From Candidatus Methylomirabilota bacterium (lineage in GTDB: Bacteria; Methylomirabilota; Methylomirabilia; Rokubacteriales; DASRDR01): a stretch of DNA of 64,000 bases. A program made the position numbers and the translations under genes. Below, piece after piece: positions 23,941 to 32,540 of the stretch. The stretch covers positions 42,985 to 106,984 of the forward strand of contig DASYQW010000065.1 of assembly GCA_036005065.1 (NCBI GenBank), in the 5' to 3' direction. Position 1 is the first letter of the stretch; the number at the start of each line of letters is the position of its first letter. Under the pieces are notes generated by a model that saw only the letters and a program-made list of their open reading frames with translations, was not told where the DNA came from and did no database searches.

Positions 23941-25485
23941 CTACTTGTCGAGCCAGACGTTGTGGAAGCGCGGCCGCTCTGTCTTCTCGTCGAAGCCCTT
24001 GAGCTTCTTCGAGGCCGCCCGCAGGCCGTGGAGATCGCCATAGCGGATGGACGGGACCTTGTCGTAGAAGACCCGGTGCATCTCGGTCCAGAGCGCGTAC
24101 CGCTTCTTGGGATCGGTCTCCCGCGCCAGGTCGGCGTTGAGCCGCTGGATGTCCTCGTCGCACGTCCAGCCCGGCCATGTGCAGGACAGGATGGTGAAGG
24201 CGGTCGGCTCGAAGATGTTGCCGGTCCCCGTCGTGAAGGCGTCGTACTCCTTGGGGTTGTTCCGGCGCTTCACCAGGGTGGCCCAGTCCACCACCTGAAG
24301 GTCGATGGTGAATCCGGCGTCTTCCAGCTGCTGCTTCGTCACCAGGGCGAAGTCGTACATCCACTTGTACTCCTGGGTCGCCAAGAAGCGGATCGGCTCA
24401 CCCTTGTAGCCGGCCTCCTTCAGCAGCCGCTGGGCCTTCGCCTTGTTCCGCTCGTTCCAGGGCAGCCCGTCCAGCTTGACGTACCAGGGCGTGTTCTCCA
24501 CGAAGGCCAGGCTCGAGTCCATCCGGTAGAACTCGGAACGGCCGCCGGCCACGGCCTTCATGATCGGCTCGATGTCGATGGCCGCCTGCCAGGCCTGCCG
24601 GAGCTTCTGGTTCGTCATCAGGCCCTCTTTCTTGTTGAGGACCGCGACGAGCCAGTAATACGGCTTGGCCACGATCGGGCGGGCGTTGGCGCTCCGCGTG
24701 AGCCGATCGTAGGCGTCGATGTTCAGGTCGTCGGCGAAGTCGAGCTCCCCGGTCTCGATCTGGGCCACCCGGGTGGCGACGTCGGGCACCGGGATCCAGC
24801 GGATCTCGTCCACGTAGGCCACCTTGGCCCCGCCGTACCCGCTGGCCCGCTCGCCGCGCGACTTGTAGTCGTCGAAGCGCACCATCCGGATGTACTGGTC
24901 GGGCTTCCATTCCGCCAGCTTGAACGGCCCGGTTCCGATGAACTCGGTCGCCTTCTCGGCCGGCTTGAACTTCTCGGCGACCTCCTTCGGGTAGATGGCG
25001 GCGAAGTTGTTCGGAGCGGCCAGGGCGACCAGGACCGCGGCGTACTTCTGCTTGAGGCGCATCTCGACCGTGGCGCGGTCGGCCGCCCGGAGATCGGCGA
25101 CCACCGCGAAGAGGGCGCGGCCGTACTGCGACTGCTGGCCCCACCGGCGCAGCGAGGCCACCACGTCCTCGCTGGTCATCTCCTTGCCGTTATGGAACTT
25201 GATTCCCTGGCGCAGCTTGAAGGTGTAGATCAGGCCGTCCGGCGACACCGCCGGCATCCCCTCGGCCAGCATGGGGATCGGCCGATAGCCCTCGTCGAGC
25301 GCGTAGAGGCTCTCGTAGAGGTGGTTCGTCAGCACCTCGGTGAGGGTCGCCGTCGTCCAGTGAGCGTCGAGCGTGGGTGGCTCGCCCAGGTTGCCGATCC
25401 GGACGACGCCGCCCCGCTTCTGGGCCTCGGCGGCGGAGACCGCGACGAACACGAGAATCAGCGCGACGATCCAGCGGTGCTTCAT
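23941..25485 (-). CDS. Tandem solute-binding protein 2 (SBP family 5)
   Basis: A 514-residue paralogue of its neighbours with signal peptide (MKHRWIVALILVFVAVSAAE) and mature start near AQKRGGVVRIG. It keeps GEPPTLDAHWTTATLTEVL, FHNGKEMTSEDVVASLRRW, IGTGPFKLAEWKPDQ, KKEGLMTNQKLRQAWQAA and SCTWPGWTCDED, and ends FHNVWLDK. The ligand-facing central region differs from SBP 1, for example in RMVRFDDYKSRGERASG, so ligand preference may have diverged. It is 148 bases upstream of SBP 1 and 45 bases downstream of SBP 3. Confidence 0.92.
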   Translation of the reverse strand: MKHRWIVALILVFVAVSAAEAQKRGGVVRIGNLGEPPTLDAHWTTATLTEVLTNHLYESLYALDEGYRPIPMLAEGMPAVSPDGLIYTFKLRQGIKFHNGKEMTSEDVVASLRRWGQQSQYGRALFAVVADLRAADRATVEMRLKQKYAAVLVALAAPNNFAAIYPKEVAEKFKPAEKATEFIGTGPFKLAEWKPDQYIRMVRFDDYKSRGERASGYGGAKVAYVDEIRWIPVPDVATRVAQIETGELDFADDLNIDAYDRLTRSANARPIVAKPYYWLVAVLNKKEGLMTNQKLRQAWQAAIDIEPIMKAVAGGRSEFYRMDSSLAFVENTPWYVKLDGLPWNERNKAKAQRLLKEAGYKGEPIRFLATQEYKWMYDFALVTKQQLEDAGFTIDLQVVDWATLVKRRNNPKEYDAFTTGTGNIFEPTAFTILSCTWPGWTCDEDIQRLNADLARETDPKKRYALWTEMHRVFYDKVPSIRYGDLHGLRAASKKLKGFDEKTERPRFHNVWLDK

Positions 25486-25506
25486 CGGACCCCCCTCAGC
25501 CTGACC

Positions 25507-25524
25507 CTCTCCCCCGAGGGAGAG
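25507..25524. repeat. Hairpin between SBP 3 and SBP 2
   Basis: CTCTCCC (25507-25513) and GGGAGAG (25518-25524) form a 7-bp stem with a CCGA loop in the 45-base gap between two binding-protein genes. No U-tract follows, so an mRNA-stability role is more likely than termination. Confidence 0.5.
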
Positions 25525-25530
25525 CGGAAG

Positions 25531-27099
25531 TTACTTCTCCAGCCAGACGTTGTAGAAGCGCGGCCGCTCGGTGTTCTCGTTGAGTCCCCTCACCTGCTTC
25601 TGGACGGCCCGCAGCCCGTGGAGGTCTCCCAGCCGGATCGAGGGCACCTTCTCGTACCAGAGCCGCGTCTGCTGCTCCCACAGAGTCCGGCGGCGCTTGG
25701 GATCGGTCTCGCGTGCCAGCTCCTGGCTGACGCGCTGGATCTCCTCGTCGCAGGTCCAGCCCGCCCACGTGCAGGAGAGAATCGCCTGGAACATCGGATC
25801 GAACTGGGCGCCGATCCCGATCCCGGTGGTGAAGACCTCGTACTCCTTCGGGTTGAACCGGCGGGTCGACAGCGTCGCCCAGTCCACGACTTGAAGATCG
25901 ATGGTGAAGCCGATGTCTTCCAGCTGCTGCTTCATCATCACCGCGAAGTCGTACATCCACTTGTACTCTTTGGTGGCCAGGAACCGGATCGGCTCCCCCT
26001 TGTAGCCGGCCTCTTTCATCAGACGCTTGGCCTTCTCGACGTTCCGCTCGTTGTAGGGGAGACCCGGGATCTTGGTGTGCCACTCGGCCACCTCCTGGAA
26101 CATCAGGCTCGAATCCAGGCGGTAGAACTCCGGGCGGCCGGCGGCGACGGCCTTCATGATCGGCTCGATGTCGACCGCCGCCTGCCAGGCCTGACGCAGC
26201 TTCGGGTTCGTCATCAGGCCTTCCTTCTTGTTGAAGACCGCGATGAGCCAGAAGTAGGGCTTGGCGACGAGGGGGCGGGCATTGGGGCTGCGAGCGAGCC
26301 GGTCGTACTGGTCGAGGCTCAGGTCGTCGGCAAAGTCCAGCTCGCCGGTCTCCACCTGGGCGGCCCGCGTCGCCACCTCCGGCACCGGGATCCACCGCAC
26401 CTCGTCGACGTAGGCGACCTTGGCGCCGCCGTACCCGTTCGGGGGCTCGTTCCGCGGGCGGTACTGGTCGAACCGAACCATGCGGAGGTACTGGTCCGGC
26501 TTCCACTCGGCGACCCGGAAGGGGCCCGTCCCGACGAACTCGGTGACCTTTTGCTGGGGCGGGAACCGCTCGGCGATTTCCTTCGGGTAGATCGCCGCGA
26601 AGTTGTTGGGGATCGCCAGGGCGAGCACCGTGATGGGCGAGCGCTCGCTGAGTCGGAGCTCCACCGTGGAGCGGTCGACGGCCCGCAGGTCGGCGACCTG
26701 CTTGAACAGCACCTTGCCCTGGTTGGCCTGCTGGCCCCAGCGCTTGAGCGAGGCCACCACGTCCTCGCTGGTCAGCTCTTTCCCGTTGTGGAACCGCACC
26801 CCCGGCCGGAGCTTGACGGTATAGGTGAGGCCGTCCCGCGAGACCGCGGGCATCCCGTCCGCCAGCATCGGGATCGGGCGATTGTCCTGATCCAGGGTGT
26901 AGAGGCCCTCGTAGACGTGGTTGGTCAGCGTCTCGACGAGGGCGGTGGTCGACCAGTGAGCGTCGAGGGCCGGCGGCTCGCCGAGAATCCCCACCCGCAG
27001 CACCCCGCCTCGCTTCTGGGCCAGAGCCGGCCCGGCGCTGGCCAGCGCGAGCGCCAGCGTCGCGACCGCGAGCAACCGGATCGAAGCCGCGTGCCTCAT
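25531..27099 (-). CDS. Tandem solute-binding protein 3 (SBP family 5)
   Basis: A 522-residue paralogue with signal peptide (MRHAASIRLLAVATLALALA, then SAGPALAQKRG). It retains GEPPALDAHWSTTALVETL, KELTSEDVVASLKRWGQQ, VGTGPFRVAEWKPDQYLRM, KKEGLMTNPKLRQAWQAAVD and SCTWAGWTCDEE, and ends FYNVWLEK. I start at ATG 27099, which has a GAGGAAGG ribosome site overlapping the region of the SBP 4 stop; the gap is eight bases, so SBP 4 and SBP 3 are tightly linked. The long frame upstream of the ATG overlaps SBP 4 and is not used. Confidence 0.92.
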   Translation of the reverse strand: MRHAASIRLLAVATLALALASAGPALAQKRGGVLRVGILGEPPALDAHWSTTALVETLTNHVYEGLYTLDQDNRPIPMLADGMPAVSRDGLTYTVKLRPGVRFHNGKELTSEDVVASLKRWGQQANQGKVLFKQVADLRAVDRSTVELRLSERSPITVLALAIPNNFAAIYPKEIAERFPPQQKVTEFVGTGPFRVAEWKPDQYLRMVRFDQYRPRNEPPNGYGGAKVAYVDEVRWIPVPEVATRAAQVETGELDFADDLSLDQYDRLARSPNARPLVAKPYFWLIAVFNKKEGLMTNPKLRQAWQAAVDIEPIMKAVAAGRPEFYRLDSSLMFQEVAEWHTKIPGLPYNERNVEKAKRLMKEAGYKGEPIRFLATKEYKWMYDFAVMMKQQLEDIGFTIDLQVVDWATLSTRRFNPKEYEVFTTGIGIGAQFDPMFQAILSCTWAGWTCDEEIQRVSQELARETDPKRRRTLWEQQTRLWYEKVPSIRLGDLHGLRAVQKQVRGLNENTERPRFYNVWLEK

Positions 27100-27107
27100 G
27101 CCCTTCC

Positions 27108-28670
27108 TCACTTGTCGAGCCAGACGTTGTAGAAGCGCGGGAACGCCATCTGCTCGTTGAACCCCTTGACGGAGGCCTGCATCGCCCGGAGCCCGAAGAT
27201 GTCGCCGAGGCGGATCACCGGGACGTACTCGTAGAACCGCTTGTTGACCTCGTCCCACAGCGCCTTCCGCTTCTTGGGGTCGGACTCCCGCCGGATGGCG
27301 TCCATCCGCTTGGCGATCTCCTCGTCGCAGGTCCAGCCCGGCCAGCCGCAAGTGAGGTAGGGGTGATGGGTCGGGTCCGCGGCCATCGCCATGCCGGTCG
27401 TGAAGATGTCGTACATCTGCGGGTTGTTCCGCCGCTGGACGAGCGTGGCCCAGTCCACCACCTGGAGGTCGATCACCATGCCCAGCTCCTCGAGCTGTTG
27501 CTTGAGGACCAGGGCGTAGTTGTACATCCAGGCGTATTCCTTGGTGGCGAGGAAGCGGATCGGCTCGCCCTTGTAGCCGGCTTCCTTGAGGAGTTGCTGG
27601 GCCTTCTCCTTGTTCCGCTGGTTGTAGGCGGACGCCCCCGCCGTGGAGTGCCAGGCCTTCTGCTCCTGGAAGGAGAGGCCGGGGTCGAGGCGGTAGAAGA
27701 GCGGGTTCCCGGCCGCCGCCTTCATCACCGGCTCGACGTCGATGGCGGCCTGGATGGCCTGGCGGAGCTTCTGATTGGTCATCAGGCCTTCCTTCTTGTT
27801 GAAGACCGCCATGGCCCAGGCGTACGGCCGCACGATCAGCGCCTTGAGCTTCGGGTTCTCCTTGATCCGGCTGTAGGCATCGGCCTGCAAGTCGTCGGCG
27901 AACTCCACCTCGCCCGACTCCAGGGTGGCGACCCGGGTGGCCACGTCGGGCATCGGAATCCAGCGGATCTCGTCGGCATAGGCGACCTTCCGGCCGCCGT
28001 ACCCGTTGGCCGGCTCCGAGCGCGGCTTGTAGTCGTCGTACCGGACCATCCGGATGTGGCTGTCCGGCTTCCACTCGACGAACTTGTACGGCCCGGTGCC
28101 GACGTACTCGGTGACCTTGTTGGGCGTCGGGTATTTCTCGGCGATCTCCTTCGGGTAGATGGCGGCGAAGTTGTTGGCGTTGGCCAGGGAGATCAGGACG
28201 ACCCCCGACTTTTCCTTGAGCTTGAGCTCGATCGCGTACTTGCCGGCCGGCCGCACGTCCTCGACGGAGGCCCACAGGGCCTTGGCCTGGGCCGCGTAGC
28301 CGCCCCAGCGCTTGAGCGAGGCGACGACGTCGTCGCTCGTCAGTTCCTTGCCGTTGTGGAACTTCACCCCCTGGCGAAGTTTGATCGTGTAGGTCAGACC
28401 GTCGGCGCTCACCGTGGGCATGCCGTCGGCCAGGTCGGGGATCGGCTGGTAGCTCTGGTCGAGGGTGTAGAGGCCCTCGTACATGTGCTGAGTGATCACC
28501 TCGACGAAGTTCGCGGTCGTCCATTGCGAGTCCAGCGTGGGCGGATCGCCGAGGACTGCGACCCGCACGACGCCGCCCTTCTTCTGGGCCCAGGCGTCGG
28601 CCTCGAGGACGGTCACGAGCACCGCCGCCGACAGGAGGAAGGCCAACGGGCGGAACGACCGGCTGATCAT
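27108..28670 (-). CDS. Tandem solute-binding protein 4 (SBP family 5)
   Basis: A 520-residue paralogue and the promoter-proximal member of the array. The signal peptide (MISRSFRPLAFLLSAAVLVT) leads to ADAWAQKKGG. It keeps GDPPTLDSQWTTANFVEVI, KELTSDDVVASLKRWGGY, VGTGPYKFVEWKPDSHIRM, KKEGLMTNQKLRQAIQAAID and TCGWPGWTCDEE, and ends FYNVWLDK. It appears the most diverged of the four by eye, with QHMYEGLYTLDQSYQPIPDL in place of the shared NH-YEGLYTLD start. A promoter-like element lies 54 bases upstream of its ATG. Confidence 0.92.
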   Translation of the reverse strand: MISRSFRPLAFLLSAAVLVTVLEADAWAQKKGGVVRVAVLGDPPTLDSQWTTANFVEVITQHMYEGLYTLDQSYQPIPDLADGMPTVSADGLTYTIKLRQGVKFHNGKELTSDDVVASLKRWGGYAAQAKALWASVEDVRPAGKYAIELKLKEKSGVVLISLANANNFAAIYPKEIAEKYPTPNKVTEYVGTGPYKFVEWKPDSHIRMVRYDDYKPRSEPANGYGGRKVAYADEIRWIPMPDVATRVATLESGEVEFADDLQADAYSRIKENPKLKALIVRPYAWAMAVFNKKEGLMTNQKLRQAIQAAIDVEPVMKAAAGNPLFYRLDPGLSFQEQKAWHSTAGASAYNQRNKEKAQQLLKEAGYKGEPIRFLATKEYAWMYNYALVLKQQLEELGMVIDLQVVDWATLVQRRNNPQMYDIFTTGMAMAADPTHHPYLTCGWPGWTCDEEIAKRMDAIRRESDPKKRKALWDEVNKRFYEYVPVIRLGDIFGLRAMQASVKGFNEQMAFPRFYNVWLDK

Positions 28671-28723
28671 CGAAAGCCTCCTCTCAGGGAAGGGCGCGAC
28701 CCGAGCTTCGGCCGGAGGGTCCC

Positions 28724-28753
28724 ATCCTCGGCCCCCACCGGGGCTCTCGTCAA
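28724..28753 (-). promoter_or_regulatory. Promoter-like sequence of the SBP array
   Basis: On the minus strand TTGACG (28753-28748) and GAGGAT (28729-28724) have an 18-base spacer, as in front of SBP 1. It lies in the 124-base gap after the GHL ATPase gene and would drive the SBP array independently of the PDH operon. Confidence 0.45.
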
Positions 28754-28794
28754 GGGGGTCCCTTCGGGTTCAGCGAGGACTTCCGGCCCATCGT

Positions 28795-30396
28795 CTACCG
28801 TCGTCGCCGCCTTCCCTTGCCCCGTCCGGCATCGCGGCGGTCGAGGGCTTCGCCCCAGCGGGCGAGAAACGTCGTGAGGAAGGGCTGGGCCTGAGCGGGC
28901 TCGACCGCGAGGGGCGCGAGCGCCATCGCGACCGCCAGGGCGATGTGGTACCCCTCGGCCCGGGAGGCGACCGCGCGGCGGTAAGCGGGATGGGCCTCGT
29001 TGACCCAGACCGTCGACTCGACGAGCCGGCCGAGTCCGGGGTCCTCGGGCCGGTGCTCGAACTGGATGGTGAGGCCGTAGCGGCCGGGCCGCCGGGAGGC
29101 GCGCTCGCCGCTGGTCCCTGATCCGCCCGGAACCGATTCGGGACGGGGAGGGCGCTCGGTCTCGCTCGCCGCCGCCGGGGCGGGCGCGGGCGGGCTCTCG
29201 CCGGCTTCAGGAGTCGACGGCTCCGTCTCCGCTTCCTCCGGGGTCTCGGCGAACAGCGGGCCGGCCGTTCCGTGGAGCGCCTCGAGGCGCTGGCCGGGGC
29301 GTCCCGTCGGGAGCCGCTCCTGCCCGCCGGCGTGGCGCTCGACGAGCGCGGCGAGCAGCGGAAACTCCTCGGCCAGGTCGAGCAGGACTTTCTGGAGGTC
29401 GCGCTCGACGGGACGCGCGCGCTTCCGCGCCTCCTCCGTGCGGTCGCGGATGTCGCCCCAGGCGGTGAGCTGGGCCGAGACCGCTTCCTGAATGGCCTTG
29501 CGGTAGGCCAGGTACGTGGCCCCTCGGGCCCCGGTGCGGATGAAGTCGGCCTTGTTCAGCGTGAGGCACTCGGCGAGCCCGGGCACCTCGACGAGGCCGC
29601 TCACCCGCTCCGGCGCCGCCGGGAAGAGGCCGAGCCAGTCCCAGCCACGCTTGATGATCTTCCCCAGGGTGCTGACGGCGACCCCGCGCTCCCCTTCGGG
29701 GAGCGGCCCGCCGTCCCGGACGAGGTAACCCACGGCCGCCGGCTTGCGCCGGCGCCCGATCCGGACGGCCAGCGGCGCCACGCCCGGAGCGGGCATCCGC
29801 CGCGCGAGCGGGCGGTCGTTCACCACGAAGCGCACGCCGCCCGGGTAGTGGGTCGCGAGGCACTCGTCGAAGGAGGGATCGAGCAAGGGTTCGAAGTGCT
29901 GCTCGACGCACGCCGCGATGAAGCCTCCGTCGAGGAGCGGCGACAGCGGGTTCCGGAGCGTGAGGCGGACGGCCGTCCCGTGGACCGCCACGAGCCCCGG
30001 AGGCGGGATCCAGCGCCAGGGCGCGCGCTGGCGCGAGGCCAGGCGCCAGGTGGTGGCGACGTGGGTCTTTCCGCGCCGGGTCTCGGTGAGCACCTCCTCG
30101 CACGCCAGGAGACCGAGCTTGATCCCCACGCCCGCGAAGCCGATCCCCTCGCCGCGGGTCTTCGTGGTCGCGGCGATGTCGTGGTACCGGGCGAGCTCCC
30201 GGCGGGCCATGCCCGAGCCGTCGTCCACCACGGTCAGGGTGGCGCGGGTCGGGTCGGCGGCGAGCGAGATCCCCACCGCGCCGGAGTCGAGCGAGTTGGC
30301 GACGATCTCGGTCAGGATGGTCTCTTCGAGGGCCCCGGGGTACGCGTCCCTGAGATCCTCGAGGAGGTGGAGCAGGTCGACGCGGGTCTCGCCCAC
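28795..30396 (-). CDS. GHL-type (Hsp90/MutL-like) ATPase of unknown function
   Basis: A 533-residue protein whose first 200 residues are a Bergerat-fold ATPase. It has N-box EIVANSLDSGA (about 29-39) with the catalytic Glu and Mg-binding Asn, DDGSGM (57-62) and the lid motif GEGIGFAGVGIKLG (82-95). No HisKA domain is present, so it is not a kinase of two-component type. A second domain (about 200-330) includes LNKADFIRTGARG. An acidic Pro/Glu/Ala-rich linker (about 385-450) and a C-terminal helical domain ending in a basic GKGRRRRR tail follow. It does not match classical HtpG, MutL or GyrB in length or linker. It lies 10 bases after the amidase gene at the end of the PDH operon. Function is unknown. 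Confidence 0.72.
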   Translation of the reverse strand: MGETRVDLLHLLEDLRDAYPGALEETILTEIVANSLDSGAVGISLAADPTRATLTVVDDGSGMARRELARYHDIAATTKTRGEGIGFAGVGIKLGLLACEEVLTETRRGKTHVATTWRLASRQRAPWRWIPPPGLVAVHGTAVRLTLRNPLSPLLDGGFIAACVEQHFEPLLDPSFDECLATHYPGGVRFVVNDRPLARRMPAPGVAPLAVRIGRRRKPAAVGYLVRDGGPLPEGERGVAVSTLGKIIKRGWDWLGLFPAAPERVSGLVEVPGLAECLTLNKADFIRTGARGATYLAYRKAIQEAVSAQLTAWGDIRDRTEEARKRARPVERDLQKVLLDLAEEFPLLAALVERHAGGQERLPTGRPGQRLEALHGTAGPLFAETPEEAETEPSTPEAGESPPAPAPAAASETERPPRPESVPGGSGTSGERASRRPGRYGLTIQFEHRPEDPGLGRLVESTVWVNEAHPAYRRAVASRAEGYHIALAVAMALAPLAVEPAQAQPFLTTFLARWGEALDRRDAGRGKGRRRRR

Positions 30397-30406
30397 AGGC
30401 GGTCTC

Positions 30407-31819
30407 TCAGCCGACGGGCGGGCGGCGCGCCGCCCAGGGACGCACGCGCTCGAAACCGGCCGCCGCCCGCAGCACCGTCGCGTCGTCGAAGCGCCGGCCC
30501 ACGATCTGAAGCCCGATCGGCAGGCCGTTCTCCGTGAAGCCGCATGGCACGGAGGCCGCCGGCTGGCCGGTCAGGTTGAACGGAAACGTGAACGGCGTCC
30601 AGGCGATGGGCTCCACGGGCTTGCCCGCGACCTCCGCCGGATAGTCGAGGCCGATCGGGAAGGCCGCGCACGCCACGGTCGGCGTCAGCAGGAGGTCGTA
30701 CCGGGCAAAGAGCGCCCGCGGGTGCTGCGCCCAGGCGAGCCGATCGAACCAGGCCTGAATGTACCGGGTCGGCGGGTTGGCCAGCGCCGCCTGCATCAGT
30801 CGGTAGAGGCCGGGATCGATCTCGTCGCGCCGGTCGAAGAAGGGCGAGAGGCGCGTCGCGATCCCGCCGTAGAAGATCTCGTGCCAGGCCTCCCGCGGCG
30901 ACGGCCAGTTCGGGTGCACCGTCTCGACCCGACACCCGAGCTCGCGAAAGGCCCGGCTGGCAAGCCCGCACACCTTCCGCACCTCCGGGTCCACGGCCTC
31001 CACGAAGCCGAGATCGTCGCTGTACGCCACCCGCAGGCCCTTGAGGCTTCCCCGGAGCGCCCGGACGTAATCCACGCCGTCGATCGGCAGCGAGTACTGG
31101 TCGCGCTCGTCAGGCCCGGCGCACACGGACAGCACGAGCGCGGCGTCGGCGACGGTGCGCGTCATCGGACCGATGTGCGAGAGGCTCCAGCCCCCGCCCA
31201 CCGGATAGGTGGGGATCCGTCCGTACGAGGGCTTGAGGCCGAAGATCCCCGCGAACGAGGCGGGGATGCGGATGGACCCGCCGCCGTCGGTGCCGATCGC
31301 CAGCGGGCCGAGCCCCGCCGCGACGGCGGCCGAGGCGCCGCCGCTCGAGCCGCCCGGCGTGCGCTCGAGGTTCCAGGGATTGCGCGTCGCGCCGAACAGG
31401 AGGTTGTGGGTGGCGCCGATCCAGCCGAAGGTGGGGGTGTTGGTCTTGCCGAGCATGATGGCGCCCGCCGCCCGCAGCCGCTCGACCATCGGCGCGTCCT
31501 CCGCGGGCACGTGGTCACGGTAGAGCGGCGTGCCGAACGTGGTGCGCACGCCACTGGTGATCACGAGGTCCTTCACCGAGAAGGGCACCCCGTGGAGCGG
31601 CCCGGGGCGCGCGCCCTTCCGTCCGACCGCCCGCTCGGCCGCCCGGGCCGCCTTCCGAGCTTCGTCGGCGGTGACGGTGACGTACGCGTTGAGGCGCGGG
31701 TTCAGGCGGTCGATCCGGTCGAGGGCCGCGTCGACGACCTCGACCGGGGAGATCTTCCGCTTCCGGATGAGGGTGGCCAGCTCGGTCGCCGGAAGCCAGC
31801 AGAGCGCGTCGTTCGCCAT
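30407..31819 (-). CDS. Amidase (amidase-signature family)
   Basis: A 470-residue amidase-signature hydrolase that cleaves amide bonds to acid and ammonia. The Ser-cisSer-Lys triad is visible as Lys83 (FSVKDLV), Ser158 (GGSSGG, 156-161) and Ser182 (GTDGGGSIRIPA). The length and the C-terminal GRRFDDATVLRAAAGFE are normal for this family. It could also be a GatA-like protein, but no gatB or gatC is nearby and the context is catabolic. It lies 19 bases downstream of the alpha/beta hydrolase gene and 10 bases upstream of the GHL ATPase gene. Substrate unknown; aliphatic or aryl amides are typical. Confidence 0.92.
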   Translation of the reverse strand: MANDALCWLPATELATLIRKRKISPVEVVDAALDRIDRLNPRLNAYVTVTADEARKAARAAERAVGRKGARPGPLHGVPFSVKDLVITSGVRTTFGTPLYRDHVPAEDAPMVERLRAAGAIMLGKTNTPTFGWIGATHNLLFGATRNPWNLERTPGGSSGGASAAVAAGLGPLAIGTDGGGSIRIPASFAGIFGLKPSYGRIPTYPVGGGWSLSHIGPMTRTVADAALVLSVCAGPDERDQYSLPIDGVDYVRALRGSLKGLRVAYSDDLGFVEAVDPEVRKVCGLASRAFRELGCRVETVHPNWPSPREAWHEIFYGGIATRLSPFFDRRDEIDPGLYRLMQAALANPPTRYIQAWFDRLAWAQHPRALFARYDLLLTPTVACAAFPIGLDYPAEVAGKPVEPIAWTPFTFPFNLTGQPAASVPCGFTENGLPIGLQIVGRRFDDATVLRAAAGFERVRPWAARRPPVG

Positions 31820-31838
31820 TCCAGGCTCCTTTCCATCA

Positions 31839-32540
31839 TCACCGGATCACGCGATCCAGCAGCGCAGCCAGCTCGGTCGGTCGGCTCAGGAAGGGCGAGT
31901 GGCCGCCGGGCAGCTCCAGCGCCTCGACAGAGAGCCGCTCGCGGGCGGCCCGCCGCGACCACGCCGGCGCGATCGCGCGGTCCTCGCGGCCGATGATCGA
32001 CACCCGGGTGGCCTCCGGCCACGCCGTGAGCGGGCACGGTTCTCGGCGCGGCGTGGCGGCCTGCCGCCGCAGGCGCGCCCACGCCCACTCGGCCTCCCGG
32101 GGCGTGCAGTCCTGATAGAAGATCGCGCGCGCGGACGCGGCGTCCCGCCAGGAGGTCGACCCGTCCGGGTGGAGGACGCGGCCGGGATGCGTCAGATAGC
32201 CGGGCACGTAGATGTCGGGCTCGGCGGCGACCTGGTCGTCGAGGCTCCGCCCGAAGAGCGGGAGCCCGGCGCACAGGAACACCAGGCACCGCACCGGCCG
32301 GCGCGCGGCCACCAGGGGGATGGTGAGGCCGCCGAGGGAGTGGCCGACGAGGACCAGGTCGTCGGCCGCCCCGAGCGCCCGATCGACGACCTCCGCGTAA
32401 TGGACGAAGCCGGCGGCCGGGTCCTCGCACGGGAGGTCGATCGCGACCGTCCGGTGTCCCCGCCCCTCGAGCTCGGGGACGAGCCGATCCCAGCACCAGG
32501 CCCCGTGCCAGGCCCCGTGGACGAGCCCGAAGGTGGTCAT
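31839..32540 (-). CDS. Alpha/beta hydrolase, MES/HNL-like
   Basis: A 233-residue alpha/beta hydrolase of the small esterase/hydroxynitrile-lyase-like group. The N terminus FGLVHGAWHGAWCWDRLVPE carries the oxyanion HGAWHG motif. The nucleophile is the Ser of VGHSLGG (about residue 67), the acid Asp is probably in IIGREDRAI and the His in LPGGHSPFLS. It is likely an esterase acting on a small ester; the family also includes lyases. Its ATG overlaps the stop of the MFS transporter (ATGA), and the amidase follows after 19 bases, so transport and hydrolysis of one class of compound is a plausible joint role. Confidence 0.88.
   Translation of the reverse strand: MTTFGLVHGAWHGAWCWDRLVPELEGRGHRTVAIDLPCEDPAAGFVHYAEVVDRALGAADDLVLVGHSLGGLTIPLVAARRPVRCLVFLCAGLPLFGRSLDDQVAAEPDIYVPGYLTHPGRVLHPDGSTSWRDAASARAIFYQDCTPREAEWAWARLRRQAATPRREPCPLTAWPEATRVSIIGREDRAIAPAWSRRAARERLSVEALELPGGHSPFLSRPTELAALLDRVIR

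Noticed and set aside
21198..27132. Two very long plus-strand frames opposite the SBP array
   Set aside because: Their repeated His/Asp/Leu-rich sequence is the reverse reading of the four paralogous SBP genes. No ribosome sites or domains.
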